Part shown: piece by piece, positions 26,178-34,249 of the stretch
Position numbering within the stretch: the first letter of the stretch is position 1
Layout of the letters: each line of letters opens with the position of its first letter
Notes under the pieces: generated by a model
Database searches by the model: none
Seen by the model: the letters and a program-made list of their open reading frames with translations, nothing else
Told to the model about the DNA's origin: nothing
DNA from: Candidatus Zixiibacteriota bacterium
Lineage (GTDB): Bacteria; Zixibacteria; MSB-5A5; GN15; FEB-12
Assembly (NCBI GenBank): GCA_034003725.1
Contig: JAVEYB010000003.1
Span: forward strand, 113,486-177,485
Reading direction: 5' to 3'
Length of the DNA stretch: 64,000 nt
Position numbers and translations under genes: made by a program

Positions 26178-27245
26178 GTGACCAAGTACATGCTCATCAT
26201 CAATCCGGGATCGACATCGACCAAGATGGCGCTCTTCGACGGCTTCCTCGAAGTGTCGTCGGAAACCATCAGGCACAACCCCGAAGAACTGACCGGATTC
26301 GACAACGTCGCCGATCAGTTCGAGTATCGCATGAAGGCGATCGACCCCTGGATAGAGTCGCTCGCGACCCCGATGACTGAACTGAGCGCGGTCGTCGGGC
26401 GCGGGGCGCCGGTAAAACCGCTCGAAGGCGGCTCGTATGCGATATCTGATCGGATGATCGACGATCTCAAGACCATGCGCTATTCCAACCACGCCTCGAA
26501 TCTCGGCGCCATCATCGCCCGCCGTCTCGGCGAGCGCTACGGCGTCCCGTCGCTCATCTCCGATCCGATCACCGTCGACAACTTCACCGACATAGCCCGT
26601 ATCTCCGGCGTCCCCGAAATCGAACGCAAGTGCCGCGTGCACGCCCTCAACATCAAGGAAGTGTCCCGGCGCGAAGCCGCAAAAATCGGGCGACGCCTCG
26701 ACGAGGTCAACTACGTCACCGTCCACATGGGCGGCGGCGTCTCGGTCGCCTCCCTCGAGAAAGGACGCGTGGTCGACGTCAACGACGCCCTGCTCGGCAT
26801 GGGACCGTTTTCTCCCGATCGCGCCGGCGCCCTGCCGATCGGCGGACTCGTCAAGCTCTGCTACAGCGGCAAGTTCACGGAAAAGGAACTCACCGCCAGG
26901 CTGTCCAAACAGTCCGGCCTGGTCGCTTATCTCGGCAAGGCGGACCTTCGCGAGGTGGAGCAGATGATTGACTCAGGCGACCAGCGCGCCCTGCTTTACT
27001 TCCGCGCGATGGCCTACCAGATCGCCAAGGAAATCGGCTCCGCCGCGACCGTGCTCAAAGGCGATTTCGAAGCTATCATCCTCACCGGCGGCATGGCCCA
27101 CTCCGGACGGCTGGTCGCGGAGATCCGCTCGTATATCGATTACCTCGGCGCCGTCATCGTTGTGCCGGGAGAGTTCGAGATGGAAGCTCTCGCTGCGGCC
27201 GGCGTCCGATTCCTCAACGGCGAGGAGCACCTGAAGGAGTATTGA
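26178..27245 (+). CDS. buk: Butyrate kinase-family acyl kinase
   Basis: 355 residues of the acetate/butyrate kinase (ASKHA) fold. It has LIINPGSTSTKMALFDG at the start, VTVHMGGGVSVASLEKG and LPIGGLVKL in the middle, and IILTGGMAHSGRLV near the end. Butyrate and branched-chain fatty-acid kinases convert acyl phosphate plus ADP to acid plus ATP. I use the GTG at 26178 (behind GAGGGCGG, 8 nt after iorB), which gives the usual 4-residue lead before the first strand; an ATG at 26190 is the alternative. The long open frame back to 25386 runs through ior in another frame and is discarded. Next to ior and ptb, it should harvest ATP from acyl-CoA. Confidence 0.93.
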   Translation: MTKYMLIINPGSTSTKMALFDGFLEVSSETIRHNPEELTGFDNVADQFEYRMKAIDPWIESLATPMTELSAVVGRGAPVKPLEGGSYAISDRMIDDLKTMRYSNHASNLGAIIARRLGERYGVPSLISDPITVDNFTDIARISGVPEIERKCRVHALNIKEVSRREAAKIGRRLDEVNYVTVHMGGGVSVASLEKGRVVDVNDALLGMGPFSPDRAGALPIGGLVKLCYSGKFTEKELTARLSKQSGLVAYLGKADLREVEQMIDSGDQRALLYFRAMAYQIAKEIGSAATVLKGDFEAIILTGGMAHSGRLVAEIRSYIDYLGAVIVVPGEFEMEALAAAGVRFLNGEEHLKEY

Positions 27246-27301
27246 CGGCGCGGGCACGGGCCGCGCGGCTCGACAACCACACTCTGTTTATCGAGGACTA
27301 C

Positions 27302-28261
27302 ATGGCGTTCAAACCCATTCACACGGCCCGGCAGCTGATCGACCACGCGATCCTCATCGCCGAACAACACCGCCGCACCCGGGTTGCGGTCGCCGCGGCA
27401 CAGGACGCCGATGTCATCAGCGCCGTGGCCCAGGCGCAGCGCGACGGTTTCCTGAGCGCCGTACTGGTCGGCGACGCCGACCGGATCAAGAGCATCGCCG
27501 CCTCCGAATCGGTCGACATCTCCAACCTCGAAGTGGTCAACTGCGTCGACGTCTCCGAGGCCGCGCACGAGGCCGTGCGGATCGCCGCCAACGGCGACGC
27601 CGACGCCATCATGAAGGGCTTTCTACCCACCTCGGCGCTGTTGAAAACCGTCCTCGACAAGGACTACCACCTGCGCGCCGCGAACACCCTGTCGCACTGC
27701 GCGGTGCTGGAAATCCCCGGATACCACAAGCTGTTGAACTTCACCGACGGCGGCATGGTGGTCAAACCCGATATCGAGCAGAAAGTGCAGATTCTCGAAA
27801 ACGCCGTCCTCGTGGCCCGCGCGCTCGGCCTCTCGCCGGTTAAAGTCGCTCTCTCCGGCGCCAGCGAACGGATATCCGACGCCTTTCCGCACACCTTCTC
27901 CGATGCCGAGTCGGTGAAACCGGAGGCCGGTCGCCGACTCAAAGACGTCGTCATCCAGGGGCCGCTCCCGTTTGATCTGGCCACCTCCAGAACCGCCGCC
28001 GAGTATCGCGCCTATGAAGGCCCGGTGCTGGGCGACGCCGATATCTATCTGGTCGACTCGATCGAGGAGGGCAATATCGTCGCCAAGAGCCTGATCCAGT
28101 TCGCCGGCGCGATTTTCGCCGGCGTCATCGTCGGCGCCAAAGTCCCCGTCTCGCTGGTCTCGCGCACCGACACCGTCATGAACAAGAAAGCCTCGCTGGC
28201 GCTCGCCTGTGTTGTCGCCGACTACTACAAACGCGAAAACGTGTGGGGAGGCAAACGATGA
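27302..28261 (+). CDS. ptb: Phosphate butyryltransferase-family protein, copy 1
   Basis: 319 residues. Phosphotransacylase fold (PTA_PTB) with TRVAVAAAQDADVISAV, the substrate segment DAIMKGFLPTSALLKTVL, TDGGMVVKPDIEQKVQIL and the closing GAIFAGVIVGAKVPVSLVSR. It would exchange CoA for phosphate on butyryl-, isobutyryl- or aryl-acetyl-CoA, feeding the kinase upstream. The ATG at 27302 follows GAGG. Its last 4 nt overlap the start of a paralogue. Confidence 0.92.
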   Translation: MAFKPIHTARQLIDHAILIAEQHRRTRVAVAAAQDADVISAVAQAQRDGFLSAVLVGDADRIKSIAASESVDISNLEVVNCVDVSEAAHEAVRIAANGDADAIMKGFLPTSALLKTVLDKDYHLRAANTLSHCAVLEIPGYHKLLNFTDGGMVVKPDIEQKVQILENAVLVARALGLSPVKVALSGASERISDAFPHTFSDAESVKPEAGRRLKDVVIQGPLPFDLATSRTAAEYRAYEGPVLGDADIYLVDSIEEGNIVAKSLIQFAGAIFAGVIVGAKVPVSLVSRTDTVMNKKASLALACVVADYYKRENVWGGKR

Positions 28262-29193
28262 ATCCCGGTTTCCATATCCCCGAGGTCCACACCTTCGCGC
28301 AGATTCTCGAGCGCGCCAAAGCCAAAACCGCCGAACGCCGCGTGCGCGCCGCATTGGTCGATATCAACGATATCACCATCCTCAAAGCGTTCGCACGCGC
28401 AGAAGCCGAAGGGCTGATCGACGCCGTCATCTTCGGTGACAAAGGCCTGCTCGAAAGCACCTGCGAACAACAGCAGATCGCTTTCCGCAACGTCCGTATC
28501 GAACACGCTTTCCAGCGCGATCTCGCCGTCATCAACGCCGCCAAGATGGCCTTTGACCACCATATCGACCTCATCGTCAAGGGCCGAGTCCTCACCGCCG
28601 ATATGCTCACCGTGCTGTTCGACCTCGGCTCCTACTTCCTCTCGCGCGAGAGGTGCGTTTCCCATGTCGCCGTGCTCGCGCCCGAAAAATACGCCAAGCT
28701 GCTGCTGCTGTCCGACAGCGCCGTGATCGTCCAGCCCGATATGAAAACCAAGGTGCAGATGATCGGCAATATCGTCTCGGTCGCACGGATGATCGGTATC
28801 GACATGCCGCGCGTCTCGCTTCTGGCCGCGGTCGAATCCGTCTATCCGCAGATGCCGGTCACGACCGACGCCGCCATTCTCTCCAAGATGGCCGAGCGCG
28901 GCCAGATCAAGGGATGCTATGTCGACGGTCCGCTGTCCTTTGACATGTCGGTCGACATGGCCGCCGCGCACGCCAAGGGTGTGACGACCTCGATGGTCGC
29001 CGGACAGGCCGATGCCATGCTGGCGCCGAATATCGAAGTTGCTAACGGCGTGTACAAAGCGATGTCGCTGTTCGGCAAGTGTGCGATCGGGGGGGTGGTG
29101 GTCGGCGGACGCGTGCCGATCGCGCTCGGCTCCCGGGTCGACTCGGTCGATGCAAAGTTCAACTCCATCGTCCTCGGCGTCCTTGCGGCGTAG
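28258..29193 (+). CDS. Phosphate butyryltransferase-family protein, copy 2
   Basis: 311 residues, a diverged paralogue of the preceding gene. The alignable pieces are RVRAALVDINDITILKAFARAEAEG, HIDLIVKGRVLTADMLTVLF, DSAVIVQPDMKTKVQMIGNIV and GGVVVGGRVPIALGSRVDS in full frame. ATGA overlap with copy 1 indicates translational coupling. The two copies could form a hetero-oligomer or differ in acyl-chain preference. Conserved catalytic residues cannot be checked here. Last gene of the operon. Confidence 0.88.
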   Translation: MNPGFHIPEVHTFAQILERAKAKTAERRVRAALVDINDITILKAFARAEAEGLIDAVIFGDKGLLESTCEQQQIAFRNVRIEHAFQRDLAVINAAKMAFDHHIDLIVKGRVLTADMLTVLFDLGSYFLSRERCVSHVAVLAPEKYAKLLLLSDSAVIVQPDMKTKVQMIGNIVSVARMIGIDMPRVSLLAAVESVYPQMPVTTDAAILSKMAERGQIKGCYVDGPLSFDMSVDMAAAHAKGVTTSMVAGQADAMLAPNIEVANGVYKAMSLFGKCAIGGVVVGGRVPIALGSRVDSVDAKFNSIVLGVLAA

Positions 29194-29351
29194 TGGGCGG
29201 ATGTGGGGGACAAGCTTCGGGGTTCTGAGAATCGGCGGCCCGAACTGAAGGGGTCTGGGCCAGCCGAATCCAAAACTAAAAAGTCATTGTACAAGGCTGA
29301 TTACCTTGTGATTACGGGGAAATGGCTTTGTTTTGTCATTTTAGGGGTTCC

Positions 29352-29945
29352 CTAGCCTTTCTTTTCTTTCCGTTCTCTTTCCTCGACAGCTTGCTGCCGT
29401 CGGCGACGGTATTGAATCTGGTTCAGAAGCCGATGGGCACGAGTGAGTTGGCGATCGAGACGGAGTTCGTACCGGAGGAGCCTGACGGACTCTGAGTCGG
29501 CGGGGAGCTGGCTGGAGTTGATGAAGTTCGTGCGACGGCGGGCCAGCTCGGCGCGGTATGTTTCGCGGCCCTGTTCAGAATCGAGGTCAGGGCGGTCGGC
29601 AAGGCGGGCGAAGTCCCGGTTGTCCAGACGGGAGAGATTGGATTCAAGCGAGCCGGTTTCAGCGCGGATGACACGTCTGTACCGCCACATGGCGTTGGCG
29701 ATTTTGTGGACGAGGTGGTGTTCGAAAACGCCATCGGGTTCAAGTTCCCAGATGAGGGAGGCGAGCAGGGTCTGGTACTCTTTGGGGTCTTCGGAGTAAT
29801 GGGGAGATTCGATGACGATGCGGGTGGAGTGGAGGCCGTGGGTGACGGCGTTTTGTGCGACCATGGCTTTGCCCTGGTCGGTAATGGGCCCGGTGGACTT
29901 CTGGGCGTTTTTGCGGTTGGCAATAGTCTGTTTTGAGAGAGGCAT
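29352..29945 (-). CDS. Conserved protein of the NAQKSTGP...NAVTHGL family, function unknown
   Basis: 197 residues, highly charged and mostly helical. The N-terminus carries RKNAQKSTGPITDQGKAMVAQNAVTHGLHS in full frame. I know this motif from multi-copy hypothetical proteins in Planctomycetes, Acidobacteria and Zixibacteria-like genomes. The middle has FEHHLVHKIANAMWRYRRV, and the C-terminus LRYELRLDRQLTRAH. GGAGG lies 8 nt before the ATG. The gene is isolated, ends about 160 nt after the ptb operon on the opposite strand and has a striking inverted repeat just upstream of its ribosome site. The phage- or mobile-like spread of the family is inferred from memory; no function is assigned. Confidence 0.65.
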   Translation of the reverse strand: MPLSKQTIANRKNAQKSTGPITDQGKAMVAQNAVTHGLHSTRIVIESPHYSEDPKEYQTLLASLIWELEPDGVFEHHLVHKIANAMWRYRRVIRAETGSLESNLSRLDNRDFARLADRPDLDSEQGRETYRAELARRRTNFINSSQLPADSESVRLLRYELRLDRQLTRAHRLLNQIQYRRRRQQAVEERERKEKKG

Positions 29946-29961
29946 AATGATTTCCTCCGAT

Positions 29962-29984
29962 GAAACGCCACTGTGTGACGTTTC
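29962..29984. repeat. Inverted repeat upstream of the NAQKSTGP gene
   Basis: GAAACGCCAC (29962-29971) and GTGACGTTTC (29975-29984) are complementary except for one pair, around a 3-nt loop. It lies 17 nt before the minus-strand ATG, where it could be an operator or a hairpin that controls translation. Confidence 0.5.
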
Positions 29985-30069
29985 GGTTTTAAGGGGCTCT
30001 TTATATAGGGGGAGGAAAAGTTTTTACCTGCGGAGTGGTAGGGAAAGTGGAGGGGGGTAGGAATCACTC

Positions 30070-30097
30070 TGGACAGATTCGCGCATTTGTGTATCTT
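30070..30097 (+). promoter_or_regulatory. Possible promoter of the ImmA/DUF4411 pair
   Basis: TGGACA (30070-30075), a 16-nt spacer and TATCTT (30092-30097) lie about 35 nt before the chosen start. Confidence 0.35.
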
Positions 30098-30132
30098 GGG
30101 AAGGGGCCGCCATGGGCAAGGGGAGGAGATTA

Positions 30133-31299
30133 ATGAGGCAGCTGAAATTGAGTAGAATAGCAGTCAAGGAACTAGTATTACGCTGGGCGATTGACCGAAG
30201 TGGTCGGACTGTCGAGGATTTGAGAGAGAAGTTTCCAAGAATCGAAGACTGGGTTATAGGTGAAAGTCAACCTACTCTTCGGCAACTAGAATCTTTGGCA
30301 AAGGCAACGCTGACTCCACTCGGTTATTTCTTTCTAGCGAGGCCACCGGAAGAAAGACTGCCTATTCCTCACTATCGAACTATCCGCGAAGATACTCCCA
30401 CCAGACCCAGTCCGGATTTGATTGAAACCGTACAGATAATGCAGCGAAGACAGTCCTGGATGAGAGACTTCCTAATGGACCAAGGTGCGGATGAGTTGAC
30501 AATAGTACGGGCAGTAAACTCACGTGCGCGAGCAACGGCAGTTGCGGACAGAATGCGCCTTGCGTTGGGACTTGATAACAACTGGGCATCCAAGCATCGC
30601 ACCTGGACCGAGGCTCTTTCTGCCTTGCGTGAAGCTATTGAAGCAAGTGGCGTTCTCGTAGTAGTCAACGGAATTGTTGGTAACAACACACATCGGAAGC
30701 TGGATGTTGAGGAATTCCGAGGGTTTGTACTCGTAGACGAGTTTGCACCGCTCATCTTCGTCAACGGGGCCGATGGAAAAGCCGCTCAGATGTTTACTCT
30801 CGCGCATGAGCTAGCTCATGTCCTCTTCGGCCGCAGTGCGGCTTTTGATCTCAGGAGATTGCAGCCTGCTGATGATGCTATCGAAAGAGCATGCAACGAA
30901 GCTGCAGCTGAGTTTCTCGTACCTGCTGACTCTTTGCGAGAGATTTGGGCTACTCTCGATCAATCTCATGTTCTATTTCAAGACGTTGCAAGACATTTCA
31001 AGGTTAGTCAAATTGTTGCTGCTCGCAGGCTACTGGACCTCGATTTGATAGACAGGGTTCGCTTTTTCACTTTTTATCAGGAGTACACGGACAGGATCCG
31101 AGAGACTTCTCAGAAGAGTGACGGAGGCGATTTCTACGCAACCCAGAATCTACGGCTCGGTCGTCGCTTTTCGCGAGCCGTTGTCCAAGCCACGCGCGAA
31201 GGTAAGCTGCTGTTTAGTGACGCATACAAATTGACTGGGTTACACGGAAGCACTTTCGAGCAGTATGCGGATCGCCTCGGGTTTGGGGTGTCACGTTGA
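30133..31299 (+). CDS. ImmA/IrrE-family metallopeptidase with N-terminal HTH-like region (antitoxin/regulator)
   Basis: 388 residues. The N-terminal helical part (about 1-75: VKELVLRWAIDRSGRTVEDL, SQPTLRQLESLAKATLTPLGYFF) resembles the HTH region fused to ImmA/IrrE peptidases of the COG2856 type. The peptidase domain has the zinc motif AHELAHVLFGR (HExxH) and a downstream ACNEAAAEFLVPADSL supplying the third ligand. Such proteins cleave repressors or act as antitoxin-like partners. I start at 30133, behind GGGGAGGAG, not at the upstream ATG (30112). Base composition is clearly more AT-rich than the flanks. Its stop overlaps the next gene. Confidence 0.85.
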   Translation: MRQLKLSRIAVKELVLRWAIDRSGRTVEDLREKFPRIEDWVIGESQPTLRQLESLAKATLTPLGYFFLARPPEERLPIPHYRTIREDTPTRPSPDLIETVQIMQRRQSWMRDFLMDQGADELTIVRAVNSRARATAVADRMRLALGLDNNWASKHRTWTEALSALREAIEASGVLVVVNGIVGNNTHRKLDVEEFRGFVLVDEFAPLIFVNGADGKAAQMFTLAHELAHVLFGRSAAFDLRRLQPADDAIERACNEAAAEFLVPADSLREIWATLDQSHVLFQDVARHFKVSQIVAARRLLDLDLIDRVRFFTFYQEYTDRIRETSQKSDGGDFYATQNLRLGRRFSRAVVQATREGKLLFSDAYKLTGLHGSTFEQYADRLGFGVSR

Positions 31300-31796
31300 A
31301 TGACACGGTTTCATATGTGCTCGACGCTAACGTGTTTATAGAGGCTGCCCGACGGTACTATGCCTTTGATTTGGCACCCCGTTTCTGGCAGAGTTTGATC
31401 GACTGTGCGGCCGCTGATCAAATAATGAGCATTGACAGAGTGGCCGATGAATTGGCAAAGGGCAAGGACGAACTGGCCGACTGGGCAGAAAGCAGATTCG
31501 CGAGTGCATTCGCATCCACTGACAGCACTGACGTGACTCAGGCCTATGCTGATATTATCACTTGGGTCACCGGACAGGCTCAATTCTCAGACGCTGCCAG
31601 GGCTGAATTTGCACAAGCCGCAGATGGTTGGCTTATAGCCTTTGCCAGAGCCAATGGGTACACAGTGGTTACGCATGAGGAACTTGCCCCTGACGTAAAG
31701 AGAAAAGTGCCGATACCGAATGTGTGCAACGCGTTCGGTGTCCCGTATATCAACACTTTCCAGATGCTGAGGGCCCTCGGTGTTCAGTTTAGATGA
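31296..31796 (+). CDS. DUF4411 PIN-like protein (likely toxin partner)
   Basis: 166 residues. It begins YVLDANVFIEAARRYY, followed by a central acid (SIDRVADELAKGKDELADW), then ADGWLIAFARANGYTVVTHE and the closing VPYINTFQMLRALGV. This is the DUF4411 variant of the PIN ribonuclease fold with acidic metal-binding residues Asp/Asp/Asp spread along the chain. It starts at a TTG that overlaps the stop of the ImmA-like gene (TTGA). DUF4411-COG2856 pairs are commonly found together as toxin-antitoxin-like modules; RNase activity here is inferred. Confidence 0.83.
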   Translation: MNDTVSYVLDANVFIEAARRYYAFDLAPRFWQSLIDCAAADQIMSIDRVADELAKGKDELADWAESRFASAFASTDSTDVTQAYADIITWVTGQAQFSDAARAEFAQAADGWLIAFARANGYTVVTHEELAPDVKRKVPIPNVCNAFGVPYINTFQMLRALGVQFR

Positions 31797-32210
31797 CGTT
31801 GACAGTCAAAGCGCCATTCAGTAGTGAGTTGTGCGGCATGCAATAGTACCATAAAGTCCGCCGGGTTTTCCTTCTGCGGACACGCAATGACATTGCGAGA
31901 AATCGCGCTTGCACAGCGAGACACGTGTACTTATTCCTCTCGGCAGGGCCGTTTCGTTCGCCGTAGGCGAACTCGGGTGATGCCCCAAGTTCCAAAGTAG
32001 TGACCGGCCTGACAGGTCTTCGGATCGGTACTTCCTGCCGAGCCGTAGGCCAAAGCAGTCTCACACCATCGACATACACGCCAGGTTCTGTTTGCACAAA
32101 GACTCACGCCACGCACGAGCGGTGCATGGTGATGTCAGCGCCGTTTGCGGGGGAGGTTTGCCTGGATTGTCGGGTGGGTGGATGTGCAAACGGAGCGGAC
32201 CTACCAATCA

Positions 32211-32236
32211 ATGGACACCCGCTTTCGCGGGTATGG
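32211..32236. repeat. REP-like palindromic sequence (WTPAFAGM-type)
   Basis: The stretch contains ACCCGC-TTTC-GCGGGT with TGG before and ATGG after. One frame reads NQWTPAFAGMA, very like the widespread proteobacterial intergenic repeats that read W(I/T)PAFAGMT. Only one copy is visible here, so repeat status is a guess. Confidence 0.35.
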
Positions 32237-32275
32237 CCCGCCAGGGCTGCCAGGTTCACCCAGGTTTGCAGGTTA

Positions 32276-32301
32276 GCTGTCAGGCGGGGTCGCCTGACAG
32301 C
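32276..32301. repeat. Perfect 11-bp palindrome just past the pyrE stop
   Basis: GCTGTCAGGCG (32276-32286), loop GGGT, CGCCTGACAGC (32291-32301). It starts 6 nt beyond the pyrE stop on the minus strand. There is no U-tract, so it would be a 3'-end stabiliser or a factor-dependent stop rather than a classic terminator. Confidence 0.6.
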
Positions 32302-32307
32302 ACGAAC

Positions 32308-32994
32308 TCACACCAGCTTCAGCGGCTGGACGCCGTACTCGGCAAACTCGGCTTCGATCGCCTGTGCGATATGCGCGCCCGGCTTCAGGGATGCATAGAC
32401 GCGGGGGAGAAGATCAACCGAACTCGACATGTTGTAAAACGGGATGTCGATCTTCGCAAACGCCTCCGCCACGCTCAGACCGTCGTCGCGGCGCTCCATC
32501 CGGTTGGTCAGGCTGATGACGGCGCTGATCGCGATACCGGCGTCCTTGAGCGCACTCACCGTAGTCATCGTCGAGCCGCCGGTCGTGGTGACGTCCTCGA
32601 GTACGACCACATTGCCTTTCGGCATGCCGACGAAGTACCTGTCTTTCGGCGCGCCGTGGTCTTTCGGTTTGGCGCGACCCATCGCCAGCACGTGTGACCC
32701 CCGGCCGTAGCCGCGCTGCTGTTTCGCCCAGTGAAACTGGGTCAGCACGCCGAGTTTGGTCGCGCCTTCGGGGACGCCATAAAAGGTGTCCACCGCGATA
32801 CGGTTGGCGCGGACGAAGTCGATCACGAAGCCGACGAGGCGCTCGGTGCGCCAGACGTCTTCGACCACTGTCCGCCAGTTGGCATAGAAGTGTGACTTCC
32901 GACCGGACTTGAGCGTAATTGCCTGGTCGAAAAACCCGTACACGCCGTTGTCGATGACAAACGAATCGAAAGCCTGTTGATCGAAACCCGCCAT
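32308..32994 (-). CDS. pyrE: Orotate phosphoribosyltransferase
   Basis: 228 residues. It transfers ribose-5-phosphate from PRPP to orotate in pyrimidine synthesis. Visible are the GVYGFFDQAITLKSGRKSHFYANWR N-terminal hood (in full frame), IAVDTFYGVPEGATKLGV, and the PRPP-binding loop VVVLEDVTTTGGSTMTTVSAL. The frame is open to 33120, but family length and the motif position favour the ATG at 32994. A GC palindrome GCGCCGC-AG-GCGGCGC (33012-33027) lies 17 nt upstream in the leader and could form an attenuating hairpin. Divergent from manC. Confidence 0.92.
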   Translation of the reverse strand: MAGFDQQAFDSFVIDNGVYGFFDQAITLKSGRKSHFYANWRTVVEDVWRTERLVGFVIDFVRANRIAVDTFYGVPEGATKLGVLTQFHWAKQQRGYGRGSHVLAMGRAKPKDHGAPKDRYFVGMPKGNVVVLEDVTTTGGSTMTTVSALKDAGIAISAVISLTNRMERRDDGLSVAEAFAKIDIPFYNMSSSVDLLPRVYASLKPGAHIAQAIEAEFAEYGVQPLKLV

Positions 32995-33107
32995 ACCACC
33001 ACTCACTTCCGGCGCCGCAGGCGGCGCGTTGCGGACGATTTTTCGCTTCAAAGTACACGGCGAATGTTCTTGCGCAAGACCGAAATGCGCCAGCGGGCAA
33101 TCTTCCC

Positions 33108-33136
33108 TTGACGACCCCATTTAACTCGCGTATTAT
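33108..33136 (+). promoter_or_regulatory. Strong promoter of manC and the downstream array
   Basis: TTGACG (33108-33113), a 17-nt spacer and TATTAT (33131-33136), with the start codon 33 nt downstream. Confidence 0.65.
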
Positions 33137-33169
33137 CAGCTAATTACAGCAAATTCGGGAGTACTGCAC

Positions 33170-34249
33170 GTGAACTATGCCATCATCATGGCCGGCGGCC
33201 GGGGGGAGCGTTTTTGGCCTCTGTCGCGCGGCTCACGCCCAAAGCAGTTTTTGAAACTGACATCGGACAAGACCATGCTCGAAGAGACCATCGAGCGGGT
33301 CGAGCCGCTGATCCAGGTTGAGAACCTGCGGATTGTCACCACCGAAGCGATGACCCGCCAGGTTCAGTCCGAGATGCCCCATATCCCCAAAGAGAGCATT
33401 CTGGTCGAGCCGATCGGTCGCAACACCTGTCTGGCGATCGGCCTGGCGGCGGTCCACCTTCGTCACGACAACAACCATGCGGTGATGGTGGTGCTGTCGG
33501 CGGACCACCTGATCCGGCCCGCCGCCAAGCTCCTGCAGATCCTTCGCGACGGTATGGCGATCGCGGCGATGGAGGAGGTGCTGATCACGATCGGAATCGT
33601 GCCGACCCGTCCGGACACCGGGTACGGGTATATCAAGTTCGGCAAGCTGTACCGCGAAGAGGGACAGAGCACGGTGTACGACGTGTCGGCGTTTGCGGAG
33701 AAACCGAAAGCCTCGCTCGCGCAGGAATACTACTTCACCAAGCAGTATTTCTGGAACTCGGGCATGTTCATCTGGTCGGCGAAAGCGATCATGAACGCGA
33801 TCCACCGCTGTGTGCCGGAGATGGGCGAGCAGCTCGAGACGTACGCGAAGACGATCGGCACAAGCCGGGAGCTGGAGGCGCGAGCCGAGTTGTACCGGGT
33901 TGCGACCAGCATCTCGATCGACTACGCGGTACTCGAACACGCCGACAACGTGAAGGTGATCAAGGGCGACTTTATCTGGGACGACGTGGGAAGCTGGAAC
34001 GCGCTCGAACGGTATAAGGACAGGGACAGCGATAATAACGTCCTGATCGGCGAGACGGTGCAGTTGAATACGTACGAGACGACGGTTTACAACGATGCCG
34101 AGGGGCTGGTGGCGTGTATCGGCGTCTCGGATATCGTGGTGGTGCGCTCCGGTGAGACGACGCTGGTGGTGCATAAGACAAAGACGGCCAGCGTGAAGGA
34201 GCTGCTGGCGAAACTGGCGGAAGATGAGAAGTACAAGAAGTATTTGTAG
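33170..34249 (+). CDS. manC: Mannose-1-phosphate guanylyltransferase
   Basis: 359 residues, the nucleotidyltransferase part only (no C-terminal isomerase). The start AIIMAGGRGERFWPLSRGSRPKQFL is the GTP/Mg-binding signature. VEPIGRNTCLAIGLAAVHL, VLSADHLI and FAEKPKASLAQEYYFTKQYFWNSGMFIW follow in order. It makes GDP-mannose for exopolysaccharide or O-antigen. GTG start behind GGGAG. The next gene overlaps its end by 26 nt. Confidence 0.95.
   Translation: MNYAIIMAGGRGERFWPLSRGSRPKQFLKLTSDKTMLEETIERVEPLIQVENLRIVTTEAMTRQVQSEMPHIPKESILVEPIGRNTCLAIGLAAVHLRHDNNHAVMVVLSADHLIRPAAKLLQILRDGMAIAAMEEVLITIGIVPTRPDTGYGYIKFGKLYREEGQSTVYDVSAFAEKPKASLAQEYYFTKQYFWNSGMFIWSAKAIMNAIHRCVPEMGEQLETYAKTIGTSRELEARAELYRVATSISIDYAVLEHADNVKVIKGDFIWDDVGSWNALERYKDRDSDNNVLIGETVQLNTYETTVYNDAEGLVACIGVSDIVVVRSGETTLVVHKTKTASVKELLAKLAEDEKYKKYL

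Larger units (their letters stand above)
31797..32307. other. Non-coding, hairpin-rich gap at the edge of the accessory patch
   Basis: About 510 nt with no credible gene on either strand. It holds several short palindromes: GTCCGC/GCGGAC (31856-31881), GTTCGCC-GTA-GGCGAAC (31956-31972), ACCCGC-TTTC-GCGGGT (32217-32232) and a perfect 11-bp one at 32276-32301. The composition shifts back to GC-rich towards pyrE. Confidence 0.55.

Noticed and set aside
29291-29309. ACAAGG/CCTTGT hairpin after the ptb operon as a terminator
   Set aside because: Only six pairs with no following T-run; too weak to call.
32000-32697. Open frames crossing the pyrE stop region on the plus strand
   Set aside because: No homology, Arg/Cys-rich translation, and partly antisense to pyrE.
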